A DNA stretch of 64,000 bases, from IMG/VR virus record IMGVR_UViG_3300045119_000180, positions 40,075 through 104,074 of that record; one strand, written 5' to 3'. Under the pieces are notes generated by a model. The model did no database searches. It had not been told where the DNA came from and was given only the letters and a program-made list of their open reading frames with translations. Positions 23,168-30,959 of this stretch are shown here, piece by piece (positions within the stretch are counted from its first letter, which is position 1; every line of letters starts with the position of its first letter). The stretch comes from a virus. A program made the translations under genes and the position numbers.

Positions 23168-24141
23168 TAATTGTCAAAAGTCCGATGCGGATTACACTTG
23201 GTGGAGGCGGTACGGATCTGCCGTCGTATGCTGACAAATACGGAAGTTCAGTCCTTTCTGCAGCTATAAATAAATACGTTTATGTCACGGTTAACGAATC
23301 GTTCCGTAATCGAATTACGCTGAAGTATTCAAAGATTGAAGACGTTCAAACACCGGACGAAATCGAGCATCCGGTTATTAAAGCAGCTTTGAAGTTTTTA
23401 AAAATTGATGGCTCAGTCGACATTGACAGCATTTCAGATATTCCCGCAGGAACGGGGCTCGGTTCGTCCGGTAGTTTCACGACTGCACTTTTACAGGCTC
23501 TTCATTTGTTTAAGCGGGAAACAATAACCAAATGCCAATTGGCGGAGCAAGCCTTTCATATCGAACATGACATTCTTAATCAGCATTGCGGTCGACAAGA
23601 CCAATATATTGCCGCTGTCGGGGGTTTGACCATCCTCCGTTTCGGCTTAGATGATATTGGTTATAGGCCCTTGGACATAAGCCGAGAAACTTTAGCTAAT
23701 CTAGAAGAAGGGCTGATGCTTTTCTTTACTGGTTACTCCAGATTGGCCACTGGTATTCTTAGTGAGCAGGACATTAGATTACAGCAGGACGACGCCAGAA
23801 TAACCGAAAATTTGCATCAGATAAAGGATCTAGGAAGGGCTACTCAGATAGCATTAACGCACGGAGATCTCAACGAATTTTCCAATTTAATGCTTCATCA
23901 TTGGGATCTTAAACGGGTTCGTTCTACGGGTACTACCAATGACGAAATCGACAGATTGTACGAATTAGGGCTTGCAAACGGCGCATTAAGTGGTAAATTA
24001 GTAGGAGCAGGTGGAGGCGGCTTTCTATTGTTTTATACGGAAGATCGTCAAAGGCTTCGTTCAAGTATGCTTAAAGCCGGATTAAGAGAGGTCAGAATAA
24101 GATTCGATTTTGAAGGCACATCGATCGTGGCTCATATATGA
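23164..24141 (+). CDS. hddA: GHMP kinase, heptose 7-phosphate kinase (HddA-like)
   Basis: 325 aa. SPMRITLGGGGTDLP at the N-terminus and the GHMP ATP loop PAGTGLGSSGSF near residues 94-105 are typical of D-glycero-alpha-D-manno-heptose 7-phosphate kinases. VGAGGGGFLL is the C-terminal GHMP motif. It would make the 1,7-bisphosphate in the GDP-heptose branch. A GmhA/GmhB-like fusion lies one gene away and a transaldolase follows, which strongly supports the heptose reading over other GHMP kinases. Confidence 0.8.
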   Translation: MIIVKSPMRITLGGGGTDLPSYADKYGSSVLSAAINKYVYVTVNESFRNRITLKYSKIEDVQTPDEIEHPVIKAALKFLKIDGSVDIDSISDIPAGTGLGSSGSFTTALLQALHLFKRETITKCQLAEQAFHIEHDILNQHCGRQDQYIAAVGGLTILRFGLDDIGYRPLDISRETLANLEEGLMLFFTGYSRLATGILSEQDIRLQQDDARITENLHQIKDLGRATQIALTHGDLNEFSNLMLHHWDLKRVRSTGTTNDEIDRLYELGLANGALSGKLVGAGGGGFLLFYTEDRQRLRSSMLKAGLREVRIRFDFEGTSIVAHI

Positions 24142-24359
24142 TATACTCAATATTTTTCGTCTTGTTTTGGTTAATATGTTATTTTCTTTCGTTCGGGTCG
24201 ATAGTCGCATATTTTGACGATCAGGATGGTGAATGGCCGGGTACAACTAAACGATACGCACTGGCAGTTGCGTGCTTGTTTAGTCTTTTCGGCCCGTTCA
24301 GTTTGTTTGTTATGTGGGTTCACGGAGATCTTTTTAAACACGGTTGGCGGCTGATATGA
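24138..24359 (+). CDS. Small membrane protein, unknown
   Basis: 73 aa with two hydrophobic spans (YSIFFVLFWLICYFLSFG and YALAVACLFSLFGPFSLFV) separated by an acidic loop. ATGA overlaps on both sides. Its position inside the heptose genes suggests membrane anchoring or export, but this is not shown. Confidence 0.6.
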   Translation: MIYSIFFVLFWLICYFLSFGSIVAYFDDQDGEWPGTTKRYALAVACLFSLFGPFSLFVMWVHGDLFKHGWRLI

Positions 24360-25402
24360 TATTTACACGAAAATATCTCAACGAAGTGATAGAAATTAGC
24401 AGACAAATAGACGAAGATCAGATTACAAAGGCTGTCGATATCCTAGCCAACCTGCAGGGCCGGCTGTTCATATTGGGCGTAGGCGGCAGCGCGGCCAATT
24501 GTAGCCACGCCGTTAATGACTTCAGAAAGATCGCCAATATTGAGGCTTATGCGCCGACGGATAACATTGCGGAGCTGACGGCCAGGACGAACGATGACGG
24601 CTGGCCATCCGTCTTTGAGAACTGGCTAAAGGTTAGCAAGCTGAACAGTCAAGACGTTCTTCTAGTTCTTTCGGTCGGGGGCGGAAGCGCTACAACCAGC
24701 AAGAATCTCCTTCTGGCAATGGAGCTAGCAGTTGAAAAGAAAGCAAAGATCATTTCGGTTGTTGGCCGAAAAGATGGTGCGGCCGGCCGATTGTCGGATG
24801 TTTGCATTCTTATCCCTAACGTTTCAGAAGAACGAGTTACGCCGCATACAGAGTCGTTTCAAGCTATCGTGTGGCATCTTATAGTCAATCACCCGAAACT
24901 GAAGGCCGGACGGAAGAACAAAGCGGTCTTTCTAGACCGAGATGGAACGCTTAATGCGTTGTTTGATCAACGAGCCCCGAGGAATTTAAATGAGTTTCTC
25001 CTTTTCCCGGATGCTCTACCAGCGCTCAACGAATTAAAACAAGCTGGGTTTAAATTGATCGTGGTAACTAATCAACCAGACATCTCTCGCGGGGAAAACA
25101 CATCAGAAGCTGTCAACGCTATTAATCAAGAATTGATGAACAAATTGCCGGTTGATCATGTTTATCTGTGCTCTCATTCGGACGAGGATAACTGTTTGTG
25201 CCGAAAACCGAAGACTGGTATGTATACACTAGCTGTGGATAAGTACAATTTGGATATAACTAAATGCTATATGATTGGGGATACGTCGCGGGATGTAGAC
25301 GCGGGGTACAACGCCGGGTGTAAAAAGACATTTCAATTAAGAGACGGAATAAACTTAAAAAGAATTGTAAAAGAAATACTGAAGGATTCTAATGGACATT
25401 AA
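24356..25402 (+). CDS. GmhA-GmhB-like fusion: heptose isomerase plus HAD phosphatase
   Basis: 348 aa. Residues 1-185 are a SIS domain with GVGGSAANCSHAV near 38-50 and LVLSVGGGSATT near 99-110, like sedoheptulose 7-phosphate isomerase (GmhA). Residues 190-348 are a HAD phosphatase with FLDRDGTLN near 195-203, VTNQPDIS near 240, a zinc-binding Cys/His cluster (CSHSDEDNCLCRKP) and MIGDTSRDVDAG, as in GmhB. The two enzymes are usually separate genes, and the kinase acting between them is HddA upstream. The ATG at 24356 overlaps the previous stop. Confidence 0.82.
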   Translation: MIFTRKYLNEVIEISRQIDEDQITKAVDILANLQGRLFILGVGGSAANCSHAVNDFRKIANIEAYAPTDNIAELTARTNDDGWPSVFENWLKVSKLNSQDVLLVLSVGGGSATTSKNLLLAMELAVEKKAKIISVVGRKDGAAGRLSDVCILIPNVSEERVTPHTESFQAIVWHLIVNHPKLKAGRKNKAVFLDRDGTLNALFDQRAPRNLNEFLLFPDALPALNELKQAGFKLIVVTNQPDISRGENTSEAVNAINQELMNKLPVDHVYLCSHSDEDNCLCRKPKTGMYTLAVDKYNLDITKCYMIGDTSRDVDAGYNAGCKKTFQLRDGINLKRIVKEILKDSNGH

Positions 25403-26093
25403 AATCTTTGCTGACGGCGCCGATAAAAAGACGATTCTTGAACTGGCTAACAATCCTTTGATCCGTGGCCTGACGACCAATCCAACATTGATGCGCAAGG
25501 CCGGCATTAAGGACTATAAAGCGTTCTGCAAGGATCTTTTGCCCGCAGTCAGCCATCTGCCTATTTCCTTCGAAGTCTTTGAAGACAGCCCGTTGTTGAT
25601 CTACCACCAAGCCTTGGAGATTGCTTCGTGGGGCAGTAATGTCTACGTCAAAATCCCAGTAACAAATACTCAAAGACGCGAGATGTATCCGATTATTAAC
25701 CAACTCAGCCGAGAGGGTGTCAAGGTTAACGTCACAGCGATTATGACTCTTGACCAGGTTCTGGATTCTGCAGAAGCGCTGAGCCATTCAACGCCAAGTT
25801 ACATTTCGGTCTTCGCCGGTCGAATCGCGGATACCGGCAGGGATCCCATTCCGCGGATGGCTAAAGCGCTTAAGATCATCCGCGATATCAGCCCGCAGAC
25901 GGAATTGATCTGGGCCAGCCCTCGTGAAGTATTAAATATTGTTCAAGCCGATGAAATTGGCTGTGACATCATAACGGCTACGAAAGACATCCTGGATAAG
26001 CTGCCGCTTCTAGGTAAGAACCTTGATGACTATAGTCTCGACACCGTTAAGATGTTTTATAAAGATGCCCAAGAGTCCGGGTATAAGCTATGA
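25392..26093 (+). CDS. Transaldolase (TalC/fructose-6-phosphate aldolase-like)
   Basis: 233 aa. GLTTNPTLM near residues 30-38, VYVKIPVT with the Schiff-base Lys near 88, and SVFAGRIAD near 138-146 are transaldolase/FSA hallmarks. Short transaldolases are known phage metabolic genes. Here it directly follows the isomerase-phosphatase fusion. Transaldolase can form sedoheptulose 7-phosphate, the substrate of that isomerase, so it probably feeds the heptose branch (inference). Overlaps the previous gene by 11 nt. Confidence 0.82.
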   Translation: MDIKIFADGADKKTILELANNPLIRGLTTNPTLMRKAGIKDYKAFCKDLLPAVSHLPISFEVFEDSPLLIYHQALEIASWGSNVYVKIPVTNTQRREMYPIINQLSREGVKVNVTAIMTLDQVLDSAEALSHSTPSYISVFAGRIADTGRDPIPRMAKALKIIRDISPQTELIWASPREVLNIVQADEIGCDIITATKDILDKLPLLGKNLDDYSLDTVKMFYKDAQESGYKL

Positions 26094-26905
26094 TTACTAC
26101 GATGCTTCAAGGGGGCATGAGTAATCAACAATTCCAATATGCGATGGGCTACGCTCGTGCCAAGGATCTAGGAGTCGAGTTGGAGTTGGACATCACTCTT
26201 CTGCAGAATGACAGGATGCGGAAATACTCAATGGGTCTGTGGGCCGGAGTTAAAGAGAATTTGACGTTTGGTAAGCGGTCGACAGTTAATGAAAGGCAGA
26301 TGCCTTACGATATAGATTTGGTGACGGACATTAAAGACGGCGATGTATTACGTGGATATTTTCAGGATGAGAGGTATTTTAAGCAGTATCGCAAAGAACT
26401 GTTGGAGATATTTCGCCCGAAGCAAATGCTATCTGATCGAGGGTTTGAAACAGTAAAGAAGATTTATCAAAAAGGGCACCAAAGTACTTTTCTTACTGTA
26501 CGCCGAACGGACTATCTTAATTCAGACTATCACGGTGTTCTGGACATGGCGTACTATTTAGAAGCTTGCCGGATAGTGGCTGAGCACGTTCCGCCATACT
26601 TCTTCGTGTTTTCTGATGAGCCCGAATGGTGCAAGAAGAATTTTCAAATCCCATATCCTTTCGAAGTAGTAGGAACGTATGACCAGACCAATCACGATCA
26701 TCTAGGCCGTGAAGACGAAGACTTGTGGCTGATGAGCCGCTGTAAAAACGCTGTGCTAGCAAACTCCTCGTTTTCATTCTGGGGTGCTTGGATGTCTCCT
26801 TACGATACAGAGAACCGCATGGTAGTTGGTCCTAAGAAATGGTTTGCCAACGCACCAGGGGTCGACTCTAGCGAAGTTATTCCGAAACGGTGGACGGCGA
26901 TATGA
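26090..26905 (+). CDS. GT11 family alpha-1,2-fucosyltransferase-like
   Basis: 271 aa. The GT11 motifs are in order: GGMSNQQFQYAMG near residues 8-20 (usually GGLGNQMFQYA), VRRTDY near 142, FVFSDEPEWCK near 170, and ANSSFSFWGAWMS near 222-234. These enzymes transfer fucose from GDP-fucose, GDP-L-galactose or similar sugars. Given the GDP-heptose-type genes upstream, a related GDP-sugar donor is possible. Confidence 0.82.
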   Translation: MITTMLQGGMSNQQFQYAMGYARAKDLGVELELDITLLQNDRMRKYSMGLWAGVKENLTFGKRSTVNERQMPYDIDLVTDIKDGDVLRGYFQDERYFKQYRKELLEIFRPKQMLSDRGFETVKKIYQKGHQSTFLTVRRTDYLNSDYHGVLDMAYYLEACRIVAEHVPPYFFVFSDEPEWCKKNFQIPYPFEVVGTYDQTNHDHLGREDEDLWLMSRCKNAVLANSSFSFWGAWMSPYDTENRMVVGPKKWFANAPGVDSSEVIPKRWTAI

Positions 26906-27528
26906 GTTTTTACGATTTCCCTAAGCATCTTCTGGATCTACAGGCTAAACAGCACGAACGATATTGGCACGATGCCGGCAATTATATGCTTATCGGTCAA
27001 TTCAAGTTAGATCACGATAGTGTAGTTATAGATGTCGGAGGCTATAAGGGTAATTTTACCGCATCTATTCTCGATAAGTATAATTGTATAGTTGATGTAT
27101 ACGAGCCGGTTAAAACTTTTGCGGAAGACATCGAAAAACGCTTTTACGATAATAAATGGGTTACAGTTCACAATTATGCCTTAGAAGATCGCGACTATAC
27201 TGTTCCGATAGCCGGCATGGACGAAGGCAGCAGTATATTTTTTCCTTGCGATAAAGACGCCGAGAAAGTTGAAGTCCGCGATGTCGTTAAGGAGATATAT
27301 GGCGATGCGGATCTTCTAGCGCTGAACGGCGAGGGCTGCGAGTATCCGGTTCTGGAGCGGTTAATTGAAACCGGTAAGATTAAGGATATTAAAAACATTT
27401 TAGTTCAGTTTCATATCTTTGTCCCAGGTGCTGAAAATCGCCGTAATAAAATTAGAGAAGAATTAAACAAGACGCACAAGGAAATGTTCTGCTACGATTT
27501 CTGCTGGGAGGCCTGGACACTTAAATGA
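26902..27528 (+). CDS. FkbM-family methyltransferase
   Basis: 208 aa. VVIDVGGYKGNFT near residues 45-57 is the SAM motif, DVYEP the second strand, and LLALNGEGCEYPVLE matches the FkbM signature (KIDVEG-like, here LNGEG). FkbM-type enzymes O-methylate sugars in surface glycans and natural products. The ATG at 26902 overlaps the fucosyltransferase stop; a GTG 12 nt upstream is less likely. It closes the glycan operon. Confidence 0.75.
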   Translation: MSFYDFPKHLLDLQAKQHERYWHDAGNYMLIGQFKLDHDSVVIDVGGYKGNFTASILDKYNCIVDVYEPVKTFAEDIEKRFYDNKWVTVHNYALEDRDYTVPIAGMDEGSSIFFPCDKDAEKVEVRDVVKEIYGDADLLALNGEGCEYPVLERLIETGKIKDIKNILVQFHIFVPGAENRRNKIREELNKTHKEMFCYDFCWEAWTLK

Positions 27529-27872
27529 GACGGATGACCGACAAAAAGCTTTACGACTTCTTTAAAATGTATAACATTAAGTTCTTTGGCGGTCGGATAG
27601 AGCTATTAGAGGAAAATGTCTATTTTACAGGAAGTAAGGAAATGGCTGGTTCGGACGGCCATTATAAAATAGATGAAAAAGAGTTGGTAATCGACGAAGC
27701 GTTGATAGATCATCAAAACCTAGTATTAATAGTATTGCTTCACGAAATGGTTCACGCGGATCTATATCAGACTGGCTATCTAGGCTATGAAGAAGATGGC
27801 GGCCATCACGTCCGGTTTTATGCAGGATTAGACAAACTGTACCAACAAGGTGCTTATGAGCCGCTTCTTTAA
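27525..27872 (+). CDS. SprT-like zinc metalloprotease
   Basis: 115 aa. LHEMVHADLY gives HExxH near residues 74-78, and GGHHVRFYAGL supplies the third ligand about 17 residues on. The order fits SprT/Spartan-like minimal peptidases. It has no signal peptide, unlike the relative at 921. A DNA-protein crosslink or virion-processing role is possible. Confidence 0.75.
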   Translation: MRRMTDKKLYDFFKMYNIKFFGGRIELLEENVYFTGSKEMAGSDGHYKIDEKELVIDEALIDHQNLVLIVLLHEMVHADLYQTGYLGYEEDGGHHVRFYAGLDKLYQQGAYEPLL

Positions 27873-28011
27873 TACAATAGGCTGTTTTCTTTTAGGCCAT
27901 AAAGATAGTCCGTTAGACACAATGATGATCCGCTTTCCGGATATGACAGGAGAGTTTCATTACAGCTGGAAGTGTAAACGGTGCCGTAGAGTTCGTTGGT
28001 ATGAGAGGTAA
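27856..28011 (+). CDS. Small zinc-finger protein (DUF1660-like)
   Basis: 51 aa. CFLLGHKD near the start and CKRCRRVRW near the end give the Cys-x-Leu-x-Gly-His ... CxxC layout seen in small prophage proteins of the DUF1660 type. It overlaps the SprT-like gene by 17 nt and ends 2 nt before the endolysin. Function unknown. Confidence 0.5.
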   Translation: MSRFFNTIGCFLLGHKDSPLDTMMIRFPDMTGEFHYSWKCKRCRRVRWYER

Positions 28012-28013
28012 AC

Positions 28014-28481
28014 GTGGCTGATCCTAATATTTCTATCCGCAAAACCCTCGTGAACGAAGGAGGATATAGTGATAATTCGGCCGACCATGGCGGACCTACA
28101 AATTTTGGTATTGCGAGTGCGAGCCACCCTGGCTTGGATATTAAGAATTTAACTGAAGAACAAGCTATTCAGATTTATAAAGAACAGTACTGGAAGGTTT
28201 ATTATAGCCAGATCGATAGCCAGGATCTGGCAGATAAAATTTTTGACGTCGGTGTTCTGTTCGGCGTCGGCCGTGCAGTCAAATTCCTGCAGTTCGTTTT
28301 GGGAGTTTCGGTTGACGGCGCATTCGGCCCTAATACGTTAGCCGAGCTGAACTCATCGGATGCTAATAAAGTGCTATCAGACTATAAGGTAACTCTAGTT
28401 GAACACGCTATGCAAATTGGGGCTAACGATCCGACGCAACGCCAGTTCGTAAGTGGTTGGGTCAGAAGGATCAATTCGTGA
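28014..28481 (+). CDS. Endolysin, GH108 N-acetylmuramidase
   Basis: 155 aa. The catalytic motif EGGYSDNSADHGGPTNFGI near residues 15-33 is the GH108 signature with Glu15 as the catalytic residue. The C-terminal half (FDVGVLFGVGRAV, SVDGAFGPNTL) is the peptidoglycan-binding part. It cleaves the glycan strand of peptidoglycan at lysis. No signal peptide or SAR helix is evident, so a holin is expected. Slightly shorter than common GH108 endolysins. GTG start. Confidence 0.9.
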   Translation: MADPNISIRKTLVNEGGYSDNSADHGGPTNFGIASASHPGLDIKNLTEEQAIQIYKEQYWKVYYSQIDSQDLADKIFDVGVLFGVGRAVKFLQFVLGVSVDGAFGPNTLAELNSSDANKVLSDYKVTLVEHAMQIGANDPTQRQFVSGWVRRINS

Positions 28482-28612
28482 ATAAACTCCGGTGGTCAGT
28501 CGCCGTAGCTGTCAGCCTTTTGCTATTGTGGTTCTGTTTCGACGCTACCCGGACGGTATTGACAATGCTGTTTCCTAAGCAGGCTACGATGAAAGGAATT
28601 TACCTCAAATGA
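28478..28612 (+). CDS. Small membrane protein, lysis candidate
   Basis: 44 aa with one transmembrane helix (WSVAVAVSLLLLWFCF). It starts with GTG on the endolysin stop and overlaps the next ATG. A holin or lysis accessory role is suggested only by size and position. Confidence 0.55.
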   Translation: MNKLRWSVAVAVSLLLLWFCFDATRTVLTMLFPKQATMKGIYLK

Positions 28613-28788
28613 TGGAAAACGTCGCGTTGTGGGTGATTGTCCTGCAGGGGTTTTTCGTTATGTTTTATGAATACGACGTCTGGAGAATGAACAAGCATAG
28701 ATTCGAAGAGAGAGCTTTGTGGCGAGAACAGAAGCGCAAATCAGCGGTTAAGAAGCAAGAGGCCAAAAGTGAACCAGCAGGAAGTTGA
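28609..28788 (+). CDS. Small membrane protein, spanin- or holin-like
   Basis: 59 aa. One N-terminal membrane helix (VALWVIVLQGFFVMFY) and a strongly charged helical tail (RFEERALWREQKRK). This resembles an inner-membrane spanin layout, but the family is not recognised. It overlaps both neighbours. Confidence 0.5.
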   Translation: MMENVALWVIVLQGFFVMFYEYDVWRMNKHRFEERALWREQKRKSAVKKQEAKSEPAGS

Positions 28789-28915
28789 AAAAATATTTTA
28801 CCGTAACAATATCATCCGGACGACCTGTTCAGTAATTAGCACGATGTGTTCAATAGTCGGGTGTATAGCAACGCTGGTAACTTTATGGCGGGTGTTTCAC
28901 ATCGCTGTTAAATGA
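28769..28915 (+). CDS. Small membrane protein, unknown
   Basis: 48 aa from GTG, with one hydrophobic segment (SIVGCIATLVTLWRVF). It overlaps the previous gene by 20 nt and the next start by ATGA. Part of the lysis-like cluster. Confidence 0.5.
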   Translation: MNQQEVEKIFYRNNIIRTTCSVISTMCSIVGCIATLVTLWRVFHIAVK

Positions 28916-29154
28916 TCTATCTAACCATAAAGAACAAAGGTAAGCGGATTTACGTCGTAGAGACGAAGGCCGCGCCCAGGAAGAAAAAAGAAAAGAAAGC
29001 TAAACCAAAGTTCGAAGTAAATGTCCCAGTATTCGTTCCACCGGTTCATCCCGGTCCGTGGTGCAGAATCTGTCACGATCCGGTGTACTTTTACGAATAC
29101 GAAGATATTTGTTTATATTGCGAAAGGGAAAATGGAACTGATAGAATATCTTAA
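28912..29154 (+). CDS. Lysine-rich protein with zinc ribbon, unknown
   Basis: 80 aa. A Lys-rich linker (PRKKKEKKAKPKF) and a C-terminal CRIC ... CLYC ribbon. ATGA overlap with the preceding gene. No family recognised. Confidence 0.6.
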   Translation: MIYLTIKNKGKRIYVVETKAAPRKKKEKKAKPKFEVNVPVFVPPVHPGPWCRICHDPVYFYEYEDICLYCERENGTDRIS

Positions 29155-29317
29155 AGCTAGACGGCAGGTTGAACAGGCTGATCCGGCTTTAGTCAAAGAG
29201 GCCGAAAGATTGGCTTTAATAGTAAAGCAGCGTGGTCTGCCAGCGGTCGATTTGATGTGGCAAGAGCTGTTTAAATTAGCTGAAGAGCCGCAGAAGGAGC
29301 TGTTTAATATCTTATGA
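29132..29317 (+). CDS. Small helical protein, unknown
   Basis: 61 aa, MELIEYLKARRQVEQ... The ATG at 29132 has GAAAGGGAA upstream and overlaps the previous gene by 23 nt. A longer in-frame start at 29021 would lie wholly inside the neighbour. Ends with ATGA on the next gene. Confidence 0.55.
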   Translation: MELIEYLKARRQVEQADPALVKEAERLALIVKQRGLPAVDLMWQELFKLAEEPQKELFNIL

Positions 29318-29469
29318 AACTGTATCAAGCATTGCTTCTGTTCGGATTATCGGCGTTGGTCATCGGCGCAGTACTCCAGACTGCCATTCCCGATCCGCCT
29401 AAAGGTATGTCGTTCGGTATAGGGCTAAGCGCAGCATTATTAGCGTGGAAAGTGACGAAAAAGTGTTAA
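29314..29469 (+). CDS. Small two-helix membrane protein, holin candidate
   Basis: 51 aa. Two hydrophobic spans (ALLLFGLSALVIGAVL and FGIGLSAALLAWKV) joined by a Pro-rich turn, with a basic end (TKKC). The small two-helix layout and place after the endolysin make it the best holin candidate here, by inference only. Confidence 0.55.
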   Translation: MKLYQALLLFGLSALVIGAVLQTAIPDPPKGMSFGIGLSAALLAWKVTKKC

Positions 29470-29735
29470 AAATTAAAAAGAATGAGTTAATTAAAGTTAT
29501 CCAGGATCTTCAAAAAGAACTCCGTCCGCTTTTAAATGATGGGCGTCGGTGGGGTTGGTGTCCTAATGACAAGCCGTGGCTGGAAAATCTGGCTTATGTC
29601 CAAGCGGACGCTTTCGTAGCTGAATTGAATGGCCATCAGCATTGTTGGCAAAAGGGCCATTACAGTTGTCTTATGTGCTGTGAATGCCAACCTTTTTACG
29701 GCAAGGGATTAGCGGAGGCGATTAAAAATGGCTAA
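29445..29735 (+). CDS. Cysteine-rich zinc-binding protein, unknown
   Basis: 96 aa from GTG. The C-terminal HQHCWQKGHYSCLMCCEC cluster probably binds zinc. The N-terminal third is a charged helix. It overlaps the membrane protein before it and the basic gene after it. Confidence 0.6.
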   Translation: MESDEKVLKIKKNELIKVIQDLQKELRPLLNDGRRWGWCPNDKPWLENLAYVQADAFVAELNGHQHCWQKGHYSCLMCCECQPFYGKGLAEAIKNG

Positions 29736-29871
29736 CGATAAGAAAGATAAAAAACCGAATTGGGATCGAAAGAATAGCCGATCCGCCGAATTGCATAAAG
29801 ACAAGAAGAAGGCCGAAAATGCTAGCCGGCCGAAGCAGACGTTCGTTAATGGCCGGTGGGAACGCGGATGA
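29728..29871 (+). CDS. Small basic protein, unknown
   Basis: 47 aa, almost entirely Lys, Asp, Asn and Arg (MANDKKDKKPNW...). It overlaps the gene on each side. Possibly a nucleic-acid or virion contact protein; no family recognised. Confidence 0.5.
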   Translation: MANDKKDKKPNWDRKNSRSAELHKDKKKAENASRPKQTFVNGRWERG

Positions 29872-30164
29872 ACGACGCCCGGAGACGTCGGCTTAAGCTA
29901 CAAGAGCGTATTAAAAGCCAAAAGCCGAAGGCTATGACGCACGAGCGTCTGGCCGAATTGATGGAGCAGCATTTTAATCCCAAGGCCAGAGTGTTCGTCT
30001 TTTTGGACAACAGCGAAGTAATGATAGCTGACGCGCCGGTAGCAGATATCACCAGGACGGTCCAGCGGTCAGCTAATCAAGGTTTATGGTTTACCGACGG
30101 CTATTGCATGACGTTCGTGCCGCCACACGAGATTAGACGAATAGGCATATTTAAAAAGGATTAA
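29868..30164 (+). CDS. Basic protein, unknown; last gene of the left operon
   Basis: 98 aa. An Arg/Lys-rich N-terminus (DARRRRLKLQERIK) and a more globular rest. The ATG at 29868 overlaps the previous stop; an ATG 12 nt upstream is possible. Its final 81 nt overlap the 3' end of the PEP-CTERM gene on the other strand, so the two operons converge tail to tail. Confidence 0.6.
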   Translation: MNDARRRRLKLQERIKSQKPKAMTHERLAELMEQHFNPKARVFVFLDNSEVMIADAPVADITRTVQRSANQGLWFTDGYCMTFVPPHEIRRIGIFKKD

Positions 30165-30815
30165 CGCTAACGCCCCAGCCAACAACATCATTATTGATGG
30201 CTCTGGTGTTTGTATTAGATCCTTACGATTATCTCTATCGAAGAAGTTTACCGCGCCGGCGTCAAACTCGTAAATGCCCGGATATAGTCCAGTAAACTCA
30301 AACGATAAAACACTACTAATGTCTAAATCTCGATCATGGTCACGGTCATGTTTGAATTGATTGATGTATTCAATTCCAGCTTCGTAAAAGTAGCCGAAAC
30401 CACCCGGTCGATTAAGCTCTAGATACACCACACTGAATGCACATCTAAAGCAGTTAGACATGGATATGCTGAAAGGGATGCCTATATTAAGAACCCCTTC
30501 GTCTATAAAGGCTCCTCCGGTCGATATCAAACCAGGAGTGACAACATTGCTGGTTATAGGTCCGCCAAATGTCTCGACAATTCTAGGCACGACACTTGGG
30601 TTTCCAAACCACTGAACTTGACTGTAAAGGTTGATACCGTCAGCTTTTACCAAACCCGCTAGTAATAAAGTTAACACTACGGCGAGTTTAGCTTTTTGAC
30701 AAACAAAGCTGATCGATTTCTTCAGTTCGTAAAGGAAGTTGACGTGCTGTTCTAGTTTGGTTTTGTTTTTGACCTCCTGTTCAAGTTTCGCGATTTCTTC
30801 AGATAGGGTTTTCAT
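30084..30815 (-). CDS. PEP-CTERM sorting-signal protein with N-terminal coiled coil
   Basis: About 243 aa. Residues 1-35 form a coiled coil shared with the small gene upstream. A signal-peptide-like helix (LAVVLTLLLAGLVKADG) comes next, then an all-beta body. The C-terminus has PEPS, a hydrophobic helix (MMLLAGALALILFKYAY) and a basic stretch (WRHERH), the PEP-CTERM arrangement for exosortase. The ATG at 30815 is 4 nt after AGGAGG; the adjacent ATG at 30818 is too close. It would be anchored or exported by host exosortase. Such substrates are rare in phages. Confidence 0.72.
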   Translation of the reverse strand: MKTLSEEIAKLEQEVKNKTKLEQHVNFLYELKKSISFVCQKAKLAVVLTLLLAGLVKADGINLYSQVQWFGNPSVVPRIVETFGGPITSNVVTPGLISTGGAFIDEGVLNIGIPFSISMSNCFRCAFSVVYLELNRPGGFGYFYEAGIEYINQFKHDRDHDRDLDISSVLSFEFTGLYPGIYEFDAGAVNFFDRDNRKDLIQTPEPSIMMLLAGALALILFKYAYSSNLVWRHERHAIAVGKP

Positions 30816-30857
30816 CATGCCTCCTTGTATAAGATACCGCCGGTCCGTCTGAAGTTA

Positions 30858-30890
30858 TGTTCAATATAGAACACAATGCGATTTTGTCTA
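30858..30890 (-). promoter_or_regulatory. Promoter with overlapping inverted-repeat operator
   Basis: Read on the minus strand, TAGACA (30890-30885) and TATATT (30868-30863) are 16 bp apart, about 40 nt before the PEP-CTERM start. The inverted repeat TGTTC-AATATA-GAACA (30858-30873) covers the -10 box, so a repressor there would block transcription. The repressor is unknown. Confidence 0.55.
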
Positions 30891-30959
30891 TACAATAAAA
30901 TCTGTAGGGTATAAGAAGGCAAGTCTAAAAAGAGTTACGTTGCTTGGTATTCCGAGCAG

